Origin: Mycobacterium sp.
GTDB lineage: Bacteria; Actinomycetota; Actinomycetes; Mycobacteriales; Mycobacteriaceae
DNA length: 64,000 nucleotides
Assembly (NCBI GenBank): GCA_023264735.1
Contig: JAHFVD010000019.1
Span: 41,130-105,129 of the forward strand
Direction: 5' to 3'
The first letter of the stretch is position 1; each line of letters begins with the position of its first letter. The notes beneath the pieces were generated by a model, which worked only from the letters and a program-made list of their open reading frames with translations, was not told the origin of the DNA and made no database searches. Both the position numbers and the translations under genes were made by a program. This document shows positions 36,253 through 44,708 of this stretch, one piece after another.

Positions 36253-36852
36253 TCAGCGTGGCGAACGGCGCAACCGGTGCACCGACACCGCGTAATCGCC
36301 GCCGCCGAACGGCGCGCGGTCCCACGTCGCCCAGCGCACCACTGGAACCAGGCCGGCCTCGTCGGCCGCCTTGTCGTACTGCTGCAGCGACAGGCGATCA
36401 GGACGCACAGAAAACCCGGCGACCAGCAGTCCACCCGGTGTCAGCCGCCCCGCCAGCGCAGCGAGCACCCGTGCCTCGGTCCCCGGCTCCAGAAAGATCA
36501 TCACGTTGCCGGCCAGCGCAACGAGGTTGACGCGATCGACGTCCGCCGCCGTCAGGCCGGCCAGATCGGCCTCGACCCACCGCAGCTGCGGCGCCTTGTC
36601 CCGCGCTGCGGCCAACATGCCGGCGTCGGAGTCGACGCCGACCACCGACACGCCGCGGTTGGCCAGTTCGATGGCCACCCGGCCGGTGCCGCAGCCCGCG
36701 TCGAGCACCGAATTGCCGCCCGATTCACGCAGCAAGCTTTCGATCAGATCCGCCTCGCCGTGGATGTTCTGGCCGGCGTCGGCCAGTGATTTCCACCGGG
36801 CGTCATAGTCGTCGCCGCGTGGTGCCGTCGACTTCTGCCAGCGGGTGCTCAT
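36253..36852 (-). CDS. class I SAM-dependent methyltransferase
   Basis: A 199-residue methyltransferase. Motif I is VLDAGCGTGRVAIEL, followed by the acidic strand end VVGVDSDAGML and the motif II/III region VNLVALAGNVMIFLEPGTE. The ATG at 36852 has AGGA 8 nt upstream; another ATG lies 9 bp before it. Substrate-binding parts are short, as in small-molecule methyltransferases. It lies 20 bp downstream of the yaaA gene on the same strand, a possible two-gene unit. The substrate is unknown. Confidence 0.82.
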   Translation of the reverse strand: MSTRWQKSTAPRGDDYDARWKSLADAGQNIHGEADLIESLLRESGGNSVLDAGCGTGRVAIELANRGVSVVGVDSDAGMLAAARDKAPQLRWVEADLAGLTAADVDRVNLVALAGNVMIFLEPGTEARVLAALAGRLTPGGLLVAGFSVRPDRLSLQQYDKAADEAGLVPVVRWATWDRAPFGGGDYAVSVHRLRRSPR

Positions 36853-36872
36853 GCGGTCCATCCTGGCACCCG

Positions 36873-37619
36873 TCAGGCCGGGACGACGACGGTGAGGTCA
36901 TTGCCGCTTCGTTCGACCTGCATGCCCGCCCGGCGCGCCACCGCGGCGACGGCGGCTGCGTCGCCGGGTTCGGACCGGGTCGAGGCGAGCACCCGGGCCA
37001 GGCGCCCCTTGTGCGCCTTGTTGAAGTGCGTGACGACGGTGCGGCGACCGTCGGGGCGCTCGGCGAGGACATCGACGCGTACCGCATCGGGCAGCTTGCC
37101 CAGCCCGGCGTAGGAACCAGAGCGCAGATCGACGACGAGCTCGGTGGCGGCCAGCGCGGCCAGCACCGGCTCCAGGACCGGACGCCACCGAGACGCCAGC
37201 GTCGCACTGCCGGGAAGTTTGGACGAGGCCGACAGCCGGTAGGCCGGAATCCGGTCGTCAGCGCGAAGCAGCCCGAACAGGGCAGAGCCCACGGCCAGCC
37301 GAGCGCGGGCGCGGGTGGCGGCTGCACCCCGGAGCGACTCCACGTCAAGGGCGTCGTAGAGCACCCCGGTGTAGCGGTTGATCGCCGGCAGCGTCGGTGA
37401 GCTCAGCAGCGTGGCGTTGCGTTCGATCTCGGCATCCTGGGCGGGGGAGATCCCCAGCGCACGACGGCACGCGGCAGGCTCGGCGGCCAGCGCGACGAGC
37501 TCGTCGACCAGTTCCCGGCGCAGCGGGTCAAGCGCGGGACTGCCCAGTTCACCGAACCGCAGCGTGGGGCCGTCGCCGCCACTGCGCTTGGTCTCCGACG
37601 GCGGAAGCAGAACGATCAC
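36873..37619 (-). CDS. yaaA: YaaA-family peroxide-stress protein
   Basis: A 248-residue DUF328/YaaA protein. The GTG start at 37619 is chosen because it begins at the conserved VIVLLPPSETKR; the frame extends upstream but would overlap the PAS-GGDEF gene. Other family features are the NRYTGVLYDALD segment and the VDLRSGSYAGL...HFNKAHKGRLAR region near the C-terminus. YaaA limits iron-driven oxidative damage in E. coli and binds DNA. The gene overlaps no neighbour and lies 20 bp before the methyltransferase gene. Confidence 0.85.
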   Translation of the reverse strand: MIVLLPPSETKRSGGDGPTLRFGELGSPALDPLRRELVDELVALAAEPAACRRALGISPAQDAEIERNATLLSSPTLPAINRYTGVLYDALDVESLRGAAATRARARLAVGSALFGLLRADDRIPAYRLSASSKLPGSATLASRWRPVLEPVLAALAATELVVDLRSGSYAGLGKLPDAVRVDVLAERPDGRRTVVTHFNKAHKGRLARVLASTRSEPGDAAAVAAVARRAGMQVERSGNDLTVVVPA

Positions 37620-37738
37620 GACCCAGACCGTAGCCGGACCCGCGCCGATATCGGCAACCACGCGGCACGGTAGATTGGCCGACCAGTGTTTGAACCGTCC
37701 AGACACCCCGAGCACACCGCAGCAACCCAAGGGACGTA

Positions 37739-39001
37739 GTGGCGCCCGACGAACCACTCAACGCGACCGAAGAGTTTCGCCGACTCCGGCTGCTCTTCGA
37801 CAGCTTGCCGGCGATGATCGGGTATTGGGATCACCAGCTGCACAATGTTTTTGCCAACCATTCGTACCTCGACTCCGCAGGGCTCACGCCCCAGGAGATC
37901 CGCGGCAAACACATGCGCGAGATCGTCGGCGACATCGTGTTCGAGCGGATCCGCCCGCATGTCGCGGGCGCGCTGGCCGGCGAGCCGCAGATATTCGAGT
38001 CCACGCTGATGGACACCCGTCGCACCCAACGGAAATTCCAGACCTCTTATTTTCCAGACGAGGTCGACGGCGAGGTGCGGGGCTTCTTCGTCCAGGCCAT
38101 CGATGTGACGGCGCGGGTCGAGGCCGAGCAGGCTCGTGACGAGGCGTTGCGGCTGTTCCAACTCAGGATGGCGAACGCGCCGTTCGGCGAGGCGGTCCTG
38201 ACCACGACCGGCCGAGCTCTGATCATCAATCCCGCGCTGTGCCAGCTCGTCGGCTGCACCGCCGAACAACTCAGCGGCTCCACCTACCGCGACTTCGTGC
38301 ACCCCGACGAGTTGGACGCCGCCATCGACGAGCACCGCCGTCTGGTCGCCGGCGAGGTTTCCCACATCTCCACGGAGCACCGGTACATTCGCCCGGACGG
38401 GACCACCATCTGGGTGCAGGGCAACGCGGTCCTGGTACCCGGGCACGAGTACGGCGTCGACGACGTCATCATCGCCCAATTTCAGGACGTCACAGCCCGT
38501 CGGGTGGCCGAAGCCGAACTCGCCCGGCTGGTCGCGACCGATCGGCTCACCGGATTACACAACCGGCACGCCCTGGTCACCCGGGTCGAGCGGTGTCGCG
38601 CGAGCCAGCCGACCGCCCCGCTCGGGCTGATCTTCATGGATCTCGACGGCTTCAAACAGGTCAACGACTTGCATGGGCACGCCGCCGGCGACGATGTCCT
38701 CGTCGAAGTCGCCCGACGGATGAGTCAGGCTGTACCAGAACCGAATTCGGTCTACCGCCTCGGCGGTGACGAGTTCGTCGTCCTCGTCCTCGAAGCCGCC
38801 GGGATCGACGAGGTCGCCGACCTGGCCTCGACCGTCTGTTCGGCGATGACCGGTGAGTACGCCGTCAATGCCGACGAATTCCACGTCACCGCATCCATGG
38901 GATGGACCTGGGGCCACACCGACGACGCCGAGGAACTGATCCACAAGGCCGACATCGACATGTATCGGCACAAGGCCCGGCTTCGCGAGTCGGCGTGGTG
39001 A
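37739..39001 (+). CDS. PAS-PAS-GGDEF diguanylate cyclase
   Basis: A 420-residue cytosolic protein: PAS domain 1 (about 15-125), PAS domain 2 (about 140-255, with HPDELDAAIDEHRRLVAGE) and a GGDEF domain (265-420). The active-site loop LGGDEF is intact (GGDEF at 342-346) with the metal Asp in FMDLDGFKQVND. The RxxD inhibitory site is absent (EPNSVYR before the loop), so product inhibition may be weak. It starts at GTG with AAGGGA upstream. It probably makes c-di-GMP in response to a ligand or redox signal sensed by PAS. Confidence 0.9.
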   Translation: MAPDEPLNATEEFRRLRLLFDSLPAMIGYWDHQLHNVFANHSYLDSAGLTPQEIRGKHMREIVGDIVFERIRPHVAGALAGEPQIFESTLMDTRRTQRKFQTSYFPDEVDGEVRGFFVQAIDVTARVEAEQARDEALRLFQLRMANAPFGEAVLTTTGRALIINPALCQLVGCTAEQLSGSTYRDFVHPDELDAAIDEHRRLVAGEVSHISTEHRYIRPDGTTIWVQGNAVLVPGHEYGVDDVIIAQFQDVTARRVAEAELARLVATDRLTGLHNRHALVTRVERCRASQPTAPLGLIFMDLDGFKQVNDLHGHAAGDDVLVEVARRMSQAVPEPNSVYRLGGDEFVVLVLEAAGIDEVADLASTVCSAMTGEYAVNADEFHVTASMGWTWGHTDDAEELIHKADIDMYRHKARLRESAW

Positions 39002-39107
39002 AGGCGACCAGGCACGGGCCGCTTCGGCGACGCCCCCTGTCGGCGGCGGTGAACCTCGACCGGTGGGATGCCCCCGCGGACGACCTGCTGAACGCCCCGG
39101 GCGCGCC

Positions 39108-40244
39108 TCAGCCGTAGGCCAGCAGCAGCGGCACCCGCTGCTCGGCGCTGGTCAACGACCCGTGGTGGCCGATCAGCGCGGACTCCATCGGCTCGACGGT
39201 CCTTCGCACCAGCGCGGCTTGGCCTTTGGTGGCCGCCACCACGTCGCCGATCCGCGGCCGCACCCGGTCGTCAACGGCCTCGCCGAACCAGCCGGCGGCG
39301 ATCGCCTCCTCGCGAGAGACGACCCAGGCATGGTCTGCCAGCGACTCCCGCCACCGTGCGAGAACGTCAGCACCCGCGCCGTCGCGCACATAGACGTGCC
39401 GGGCGCGAGCTTCACCGCCAATGGCCGTCGTTCCGTCGAGAAGTGTCGCAGCAGAATCGATATCGACGATCGCTGCGCGGTCGACGGCCACCATGCCGTG
39501 ATCGGCCACGACAGCGAGCAGGCCACCGGCCGGCAGTCCGTCGACGACGGACTCCACCAGCCGGTCCACCTGTCGTAGCTGCATCCGCCAGGCCGGTGAA
39601 CCCGGCCCGTAGATGTGGCCGATGAGGTCGAGGTCGGCATGGTAGCCGTAGCAGAAGCCGCCGGCGGCGATCGTGGCGCCGACCGCAGCGGCTAGGTCAC
39701 CAAGACCGTGCACACCGAGGTAGCGCCCGCCGCGCAACACCGCCCGGGTCAGGCCCGAGCCGGTGAACTCCGCACCAGAGATCACGCTGACGGCGATGCC
39801 TGCCGACGCCGCCCGCTCGAAGGTGGTAGGCAGCGGCTGAATCTCCTCGGGTACAGCCCTGTCTCGCAGGTCGCCACCCCACGGGTGGGGTCGCCAACGC
39901 AGCGCGTTCATGATGCCGATGTCGGGCAGCCGAAACGAGTAGCCGACCATGCCGTGTCCACCCGACTGGCAGCCGGTGCCCACCGCGGCGAGTCCGGCCG
40001 CGGTTGTCGAGGGGAACCCCACGTGCAGGCTGCGGCCGCGCATCCCGGCCAGCACCGGGGCGTCCTCGGCGTGGGCGTCGAGAAGTTCGGCACCCAAGCC
40101 GTCGATCAGCAGGACGCAGGCCCCGGCCACTGGCTCGGCTAAGTCAATGCGCGGCTCGAATCCGGCAACGCCCATCGCCGCCAGGACCGACGGCACCACG
40201 TCGGCCAGGTGCGCAGTGTCGGTGTCGAGGCGCGGCAGGTCCAC
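39108..40244 (-). CDS. alkaline-phosphatase-fold phosphodiesterase/pyrophosphatase
   Basis: A 378-residue protein of the type I phosphodiesterase/nucleotide pyrophosphatase family. Metal sites appear as LLIDGLGAELLD near the N-terminus, the nucleophile region GFPSTTAAGLAAVGTG with Thr, YGYHADLDLIGHIYG, VVADHGMV and a late GHHGSL. There is no signal peptide, so it acts in the cytosol. It is on the same strand as modA, 21 bp downstream of it. The substrate (nucleotide, phosphonate or lipid headgroup) is not known. Confidence 0.85.
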   Translation of the reverse strand: MDLPRLDTDTAHLADVVPSVLAAMGVAGFEPRIDLAEPVAGACVLLIDGLGAELLDAHAEDAPVLAGMRGRSLHVGFPSTTAAGLAAVGTGCQSGGHGMVGYSFRLPDIGIMNALRWRPHPWGGDLRDRAVPEEIQPLPTTFERAASAGIAVSVISGAEFTGSGLTRAVLRGGRYLGVHGLGDLAAAVGATIAAGGFCYGYHADLDLIGHIYGPGSPAWRMQLRQVDRLVESVVDGLPAGGLLAVVADHGMVAVDRAAIVDIDSAATLLDGTTAIGGEARARHVYVRDGAGADVLARWRESLADHAWVVSREEAIAAGWFGEAVDDRVRPRIGDVVAATKGQAALVRRTVEPMESALIGHHGSLTSAEQRVPLLLAYG

Positions 40245-40265
40245 GGGCTCGAGCCTGCCACAGGA

Positions 40266-41033
40266 CTAGGGTTTGCCGAAACCGGCTTTCGTCAGGATCT
40301 GCTGACCAGCCGGGCCGGTCACCGCATCGACGAATTTCTGTGCCAGAGAAGAATTCCCGGCTTCCTTGAGGGTGGCGATCGGATAGGTGTTCACCGCGCC
40401 TGCGGCCTCGGGGAACGACACCGCGGCGACCTTGTCACCGGCCCCTGCGACATCGGTGACGTAGACGAGTCCTGCGTCGGCCTGACCACTGGTCACCTTG
40501 TTCAACACGTCGGTGACCGACGACTCCTCACTCACCGGAGTCAGCGTCACCCCGGTCTTGGTCGCCACGGCCTGGGTGGCCGCTCCGCACGGCACCTGCG
40601 GCGCACACACCACGACGTTGAGGCCCGGCTTCATCAGATCGCTGAATGCGTTGATGCCCTTGGGATTTCCGGGTGCGACCGCGATGGTGAGCGTGTTGGA
40701 GGCGAAGTTCACCGGAGAGCCCGCCAGCAGACCCGCCTGGGCCGCCTTGTCCATGTTCTTGGTGTCGGCGGAGGCGAAGACGTCGGCGTGCGCGCCCTGG
40801 GTCAGCTGGGTCACCAGATCCGAGGAGCCCGCGAACGAGAACTCCACCGACGCACCGGGATTGTCCTTGCTGAACTGATCGCCAATCGCGGTGAACGTCT
40901 TCTTCAACGACGCGGCGGCGAACACCATGATCTTCTGTTGCCCCGGCGAATTCGACGACGACGACGGCTGCGGCGAGGAGCTGCAGCCCGCGCTCGCCGC
41001 GATGAGCAGACCCGCCGCCAGCGCCGGCATCAC
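40266..41033 (-). CDS. modA: molybdate-binding lipoprotein ModA
   Basis: A 255-residue periplasmic binding protein. A lipobox ends AASAGC-SSS, followed by a Ser/Pro linker, then the ModA core: IMVFAAASLKKTFTAIGDQF, FAGSSDLVTQLTQGAHADVFASAD, VCAPQVPCGAATQAVA and the C-terminal FVDAVTGPAGQQILTKAGFG. A GTG start at 41033 or ATG at 41030 both overlap the upstream regulator stop. No ModB permease or ModC ATPase gene follows; the next gene is a phosphodiesterase. Transport would need modBC elsewhere. Confidence 0.9.
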   Translation of the reverse strand: MMPALAAGLLIAASAGCSSSPQPSSSSNSPGQQKIMVFAAASLKKTFTAIGDQFSKDNPGASVEFSFAGSSDLVTQLTQGAHADVFASADTKNMDKAAQAGLLAGSPVNFASNTLTIAVAPGNPKGINAFSDLMKPGLNVVVCAPQVPCGAATQAVATKTGVTLTPVSEESSVTDVLNKVTSGQADAGLVYVTDVAGAGDKVAAVSFPEAAGAVNTYPIATLKEAGNSSLAQKFVDAVTGPAGQQILTKAGFGKP

Positions 41034-41440
41034 CCTCTTGATCGCGGTTCTCCTGACGTTTCGACGATGACGGTCGTGGCCTTGACGACGGCCACCGCGA
41101 CGCTGCCCGGCTCGAGCTTCAGCTCCCGGACCGCCTCGGTGCTCATCAGCGAGACGACGGTGAACGGACCGCACTGCATCTCCACCTGAGCCATCACGGT
41201 GTCGGCGACCACCCTGGTGACCAGCCCGGCGAACCGGTTGCGCGCAGAACTGGCAACGGACAACGGATCTTTCGGCGCCGCCGCGGCGTTCTTGATCGAG
41301 TACGCGGCGAGCGCGGCGCCGTCGACGGTCTTGCGGCCGGATTGATCGCTGCCCGTGGGCAGGTCGCCGTCGTCGATCCACCGCCGGATGGTGTCGTCGC
41401 TGACGCCGAGCAACTCGGCGGCCTCTCTAACCCGCAGCAT
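41030..41440 (-). CDS. HTH-TOBE molybdate-responsive regulator (Mop-type)
   Basis: A 136-residue protein. An excisionase/MerR-type helix-turn-helix (MLRVREAAELLGVSDDTIRRWIDDGDLPTG) is joined to one TOBE/Mop domain (SARNRFAGLVTRVVADTVMAQVEMQCGPFTVVSLMSTEAV), which binds molybdate or tungstate. Its stop overlaps the modA start, so the sensor and the binding protein are co-translated. Control of molybdenum-related genes is inferred. An in-frame GTG lies two codons upstream of the ATG used. Confidence 0.85.
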   Translation of the reverse strand: MLRVREAAELLGVSDDTIRRWIDDGDLPTGSDQSGRKTVDGAALAAYSIKNAAAAPKDPLSVASSARNRFAGLVTRVVADTVMAQVEMQCGPFTVVSLMSTEAVRELKLEPGSVAVAVVKATTVIVETSGEPRSRG

Positions 41441-41563
41441 CGGCACGGCCGAATGGTAGCCGATCACATCCGCAGCTGCGGCCAATACGCCGGTTTGAAT
41501 CCGCAGATACGGTTCAATCGGGCGAGGGCGAGCGTGTTTCCACGGCCGTCGTAGGGTGTGGCC

Positions 41564-42349
41564 GTGCGACACAAGCGCGGCAGCGCACTGCTGGCGGCGG
41601 CACTGGCGCTGTGTCTGTTCGGCTCGGCCACCGCCCACGCCGACCCGAACGCCCTGTGGACGATCGTGCACGACAAATGTGTCGTCGACGTGCAGCAGCA
41701 TCACGACCCGGCACCGTGTTCCCGCGTCGACCTCGACGGCGGCTACGCGGTGCTCAAAGACATCGTGGGTGAGCGGCAGTATCTGCTGATCCCCACCGCG
41801 CGCATCGCCGGGATAGAGAGCCCCGAGCTGCTGGATCCCGGTGCCACGAACTACTTCGGCGCGGCATGGCAGGCCCGGTCGTTCGTCGAACAGAACGCCG
41901 GCGGAACGATCGCGCGGGACTGGATGAGCCTGGCGATCAACTCGGCGGTGGCGCGCACCCAGAACCAGCTGCACATCCACATCGACTGCCTGCGCGCCGA
42001 CGTCCACGAGGCGCTGCGTTCGGCGGCCGGCGCCATCGGTCCGGCGTGGGCGCCGCTTCCGGTCCCGCTGGTCGGCCACACCTACTGGGCGATGACGGTC
42101 GGTGGCGCCGATCTGGACGCCAACCCGTTCGTCCTGCTCGCCGACGGTCTCGAGGGAGCGCGGGCCGACATGGGATTGCACACGCTGGTGGTAGTCGGCA
42201 CCGCCGACGCCGCGGGCCGACCCGGTTTCGTCATCCTGGCCGACCGTGCCGACCGTGCCGACGCGCAGACCGGCGCCGGCGGCGAGGAGCTGCAGGACCA
42301 CGATTCCTGCCCGCCGCCGCTACCGGCGACGCCGGCCACCGCCAAATAG
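41564..42349 (+). CDS. cdh: CDP-diacylglycerol diphosphatase, exported
   Basis: A 261-residue protein with a signal peptide (SALLAAALALCLFGSATAHA-DPNAL). The HIT-type active site reads QNQLHIHIDCL, the signature of Cdh. The surrounding pattern, LWTIVHDKCV near the mature N-terminus and PTARIAGIESPELL, matches the family. Cdh cleaves CDP-diacylglycerol to phosphatidate and CMP. I prefer the GTG at 41564, 7 nt after AGGG; a GTG two codons upstream is possible. It is divergent from the molybdate regulator gene. Confidence 0.87.
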   Translation: MRHKRGSALLAAALALCLFGSATAHADPNALWTIVHDKCVVDVQQHHDPAPCSRVDLDGGYAVLKDIVGERQYLLIPTARIAGIESPELLDPGATNYFGAAWQARSFVEQNAGGTIARDWMSLAINSAVARTQNQLHIHIDCLRADVHEALRSAAGAIGPAWAPLPVPLVGHTYWAMTVGGADLDANPFVLLADGLEGARADMGLHTLVVVGTADAAGRPGFVILADRADRADAQTGAGGEELQDHDSCPPPLPATPATAK

Positions 42350-42398
42350 CGGCGACGTACATGGGGAGTCGGCGCCACCTAGGCGCAGCCAACTGGAC

Positions 42399-42986
42399 TC
42401 AGTAGGGCGGGAGCTGCCCGTTACCGGACGCTCCGGACATGCCGTTGAGCTGGTCGAGGTAGTGGCGCAGCTGGAGCTGTGACATCAGCGGTCCGGGGGC
42501 GGCGGGCGGCTGAGCGTCGGTCAGCGTCCACGGCTGGCAGCCGTCGGTCTTGAACGTGGCGTCACCGGGATCGATCTGCTGGATCTGGGGCTTCTTGGTC
42601 AGCCCGTTGTCGAGGTTGGTCTGGCCATCGGGTCCGCCGACCCGCTTCCAGTAGCACGCCTTCCCCTCGACCGGTCCCGCTGTGGCATAGGTGCCCGGCA
42701 CGATGTCGACGCCGACCCGGTAGGTGCCGTCGGCGTCCATCGAGCTCTTCGGCCCACCGGCCGGGGCCGGCGCGGGGGACGAGGGCGCCCCAGTCGTCGA
42801 CGTCGGTGCAGGCGAGGCCGCCGACGACGTCGGTCCGGGGGCGGGCCCCGTCGGTGCGTCGGACGTCGTGGGGGCAGGTGCGGGCGCCGGGGTCGTGGTG
42901 GGATTAGCGGCCGCGACACCCACGCTGGCCGCGCAGACTGCCACAGCCAGCGCACCGCTGGCGATCACGTTCGTTATTTGACCCAC
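42399..42986 (-). CDS. secreted Pro/Ala/Thr-rich protein with C-terminal globular domain
   Basis: A 195-residue exported protein with GTG start and signal peptide (IASGALAVAVCAASVGVAAA). A low-complexity linker of ~50 residues rich in Pro, Ala, Thr and Ser (TTTPAPAPAPTTSDAP) is followed by a domain of ~100 residues with DGTYRVGVDIVPGTYATAG, CYWKRVGG and CQPWTL. That domain recurs in many mycobacterial exported proteins. The linker looks like cell-wall-spanning, possibly glycosylated sequence. The function is unknown. Confidence 0.72.
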   Translation of the reverse strand: MGQITNVIASGALAVAVCAASVGVAAANPTTTPAPAPAPTTSDAPTGPAPGPTSSAASPAPTSTTGAPSSPAPAPAGGPKSSMDADGTYRVGVDIVPGTYATAGPVEGKACYWKRVGGPDGQTNLDNGLTKKPQIQQIDPGDATFKTDGCQPWTLTDAQPPAAPGPLMSQLQLRHYLDQLNGMSGASGNGQLPPY

Positions 42987-43032
42987 GTCAACGAGGGTAA
43001 CCCGGCGATGCCTAGCCGGCCTAACCGTCCTG

Positions 43033-43464
43033 TTAAGCAGTCTTGCTCAGCAGCGGCAGCAGGAACCGGCGACGGTTGAGAATCGCGTCGTCGAACTCGT
43101 GCTCGGCCTCGGCCACCGAACCGGCGACCGGGAAGACGACGTCACTGTCCCGGCGAAGGCGGCGGTTCACCGCGTCGCTGGCCACCACGGCCCACTCCAC
43201 ACCCACCGAGTTGCAGATGTCGTCGATATCGCACAGCAAACGAATTGACTGCGGGGTGAACGAGGTGACACCGGACAGGTCCAGAACGAACGGCTTGTCA
43301 GCGAGGACCAGCTTCTTCGCGTAGTCGGCGACGTGGTCGAGGTTGGCGGAATCGATGCGTCCGCTGACCGCGACGACGGTGGCCACATGGCGGGAGTGTG
43401 CACGGATATGGGCGCCCTTGTAATCGACGGTGGGGTTTCCGTACCGCGACGTGAAGCTCGTCAT
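43033..43464 (-). CDS. STAS-domain protein (Rv1904-like)
   Basis: A 143-residue protein whose core (VATVVAVSGRIDSANLDHVADYAKKL; VLDLSGVTSFTPQSIRLLCDIDDICNSVGVEWAVVASD) is a STAS domain. The residue at the usual phosphosite position is within SFTPQS. Start options are ATG 43464 (GGAG 6 nt upstream) or ATG 43476. The length and position relative to cinA and katG recall M. tuberculosis Rv1904. It may modulate a sigma factor or sense a nucleotide. The cognate kinase is not visible. Confidence 0.8.
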   Translation of the reverse strand: MTSFTSRYGNPTVDYKGAHIRAHSRHVATVVAVSGRIDSANLDHVADYAKKLVLADKPFVLDLSGVTSFTPQSIRLLCDIDDICNSVGVEWAVVASDAVNRRLRRDSDVVFPVAGSVAEAEHEFDDAILNRRRFLLPLLSKTA

Positions 43465-43593
43465 GGGCTGCTCCATTCGGTCCTGTTGCGTGTGTGGCGG
43501 CCTGTCGGCTGCCTCAACCTGACTCGTACGCTATGCGGCAAATTTAAGGTGACCGGGAGCAGCGGCTAAAACTCTGTTAAGAACCAGTTTTCG

Positions 43594-43614
43594 GCCCGAT
43601 CCTCGAAATCGGGC
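43594..43614 (-). terminator. hairpin downstream of the luciferase-like gene
   Basis: A 7-bp perfect stem, GCCCGAT (43594-43600) and ATCGGGC (43608-43614), with a CCTCGAA loop. It lies 20 bp beyond the stop of the LLM-type gene on the minus strand, and on that strand it is followed by CGAAAACTGG. It is a plausible intrinsic terminator, weaker than the others in this window. Confidence 0.5.
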
Positions 43615-43633
43615 AACCTCGACCGCCGAATGG

Positions 43634-44596
43634 CTAACGCAGGGCGGGCAGGACCTCGTCCGTAAGTAGAGTTACCGACTTCCATGCCTCATCCACCGGC
43701 ATGCCTCCGACCAGGGGATGCATGACGATCGGGCCGTAGTTTGCCGACGCCCGTACCTCGTCGATCAACTGGTCGGGAGTCAGGAATCGGTATCGACCGG
43801 AGGCCCGCACTTCGGCCAGGGTCTGCACGCCGGGCAGGTGCATCAGGGAGCGCGACGGGTCGTCAGACCACCCTCCGTAGGTGACTGCCTCCCACAGAAT
43901 GTGCTCACCGAGCTCGGCCCAGGCCCGCTCGGGGTCGTCGTGCAGGTAGATCATCCCGCGGTTGACCGCCGGTGGCATGAGCACGAACGGTCGCTGGCCC
44001 GCTTCCTGGCAGAGCTCGGTGTAGTACTCCGCCAGGTCGGGGCGATGATCGGGCAGGCTCAAGGCCAGGCCGAACCGCACCGCCCGGCGGACGGTCGCCC
44101 GCACGCCGCCACCGACATAGAGCGGTGGATGCGGTTTGGACCACGTTCCCGACACCACATTGGAGCCTTGCCTCCAGGACGCCAGCATCGTCTCCAGCAG
44201 CTGATCCATCAGTTCGCCGCGGCGGGAGAAGTCCACCCCGAGGGCTTCGTACTCCACCTCGCGGTAGCCCAGGCCGATGGTGGTGTGCAGGCGCCCCCGG
44301 CTCATCGCGTCGATCAGCGCGATGTCTTCGGCCATCCGGACCGGGTTCCACAACGGCCCCAGCGCACAGTCGATGCTGGCGAAGATGTTGGCCGTGCGGG
44401 CCAGAAACATGCCCGCGATCATCACCGGATTGCAGCTCCAGCCGTGCCCGGTGGCATGGTGCTCGTCGACGCTGACCGCGGCGATCCCGTGCCGGTCCCC
44501 GAACTGTGCCAACTCCAGTGCGGTGGACAGCAATTCACCCTGCACACCAGGTACGCCCCCGGGCGAGGCGAAATTGAAGCGCAGAATCGCGAGCAT
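43634..44596 (-). CDS. luciferase-like (LLM) flavin/F420 oxidoreductase
   Basis: A 320-residue TIM-barrel protein of the bacterial luciferase superfamily. It shows ELAQFGDRHGIAAVSVDEHHATG near the first loop and LIDAMSRGRLHTTIGLGYREVEYEALGVDFSRRGELMDQLLETM, the usual core for flavin- or F420-dependent members. The ATG at 44596 is used; a TTG 30 bp upstream is in frame. It stands alone, upstream of the STAS gene on the same strand. The substrate is unknown. Confidence 0.83.
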   Translation of the reverse strand: MLAILRFNFASPGGVPGVQGELLSTALELAQFGDRHGIAAVSVDEHHATGHGWSCNPVMIAGMFLARTANIFASIDCALGPLWNPVRMAEDIALIDAMSRGRLHTTIGLGYREVEYEALGVDFSRRGELMDQLLETMLASWRQGSNVVSGTWSKPHPPLYVGGGVRATVRRAVRFGLALSLPDHRPDLAEYYTELCQEAGQRPFVLMPPAVNRGMIYLHDDPERAWAELGEHILWEAVTYGGWSDDPSRSLMHLPGVQTLAEVRASGRYRFLTPDQLIDEVRASANYGPIVMHPLVGGMPVDEAWKSVTLLTDEVLPALR

Positions 44597-44708
44597 CTGA
44601 GCACTGTATTGCCGCCGTTGCGCCAAACTCGATGCGAACGGGTCACGATTTGGCCGCTGTGCCTGGTCGCCGGGATTGTCTGTCAGCGCCCGCCGCTACG
44701 GTGGCGCC

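Noticed and set aside
42240..42263. Short tandem GACCGTGCC repeat
   Set aside because: Lies inside the cdh coding frame and encodes a repeated Asp-Arg-Ala; no sign of a separate element.
43571..43579. AAC-GTT half-sites near the STAS gene (AACTCTGTT)
   Set aside because: The spacing is three bases, not the two required for a KstR-type operator.
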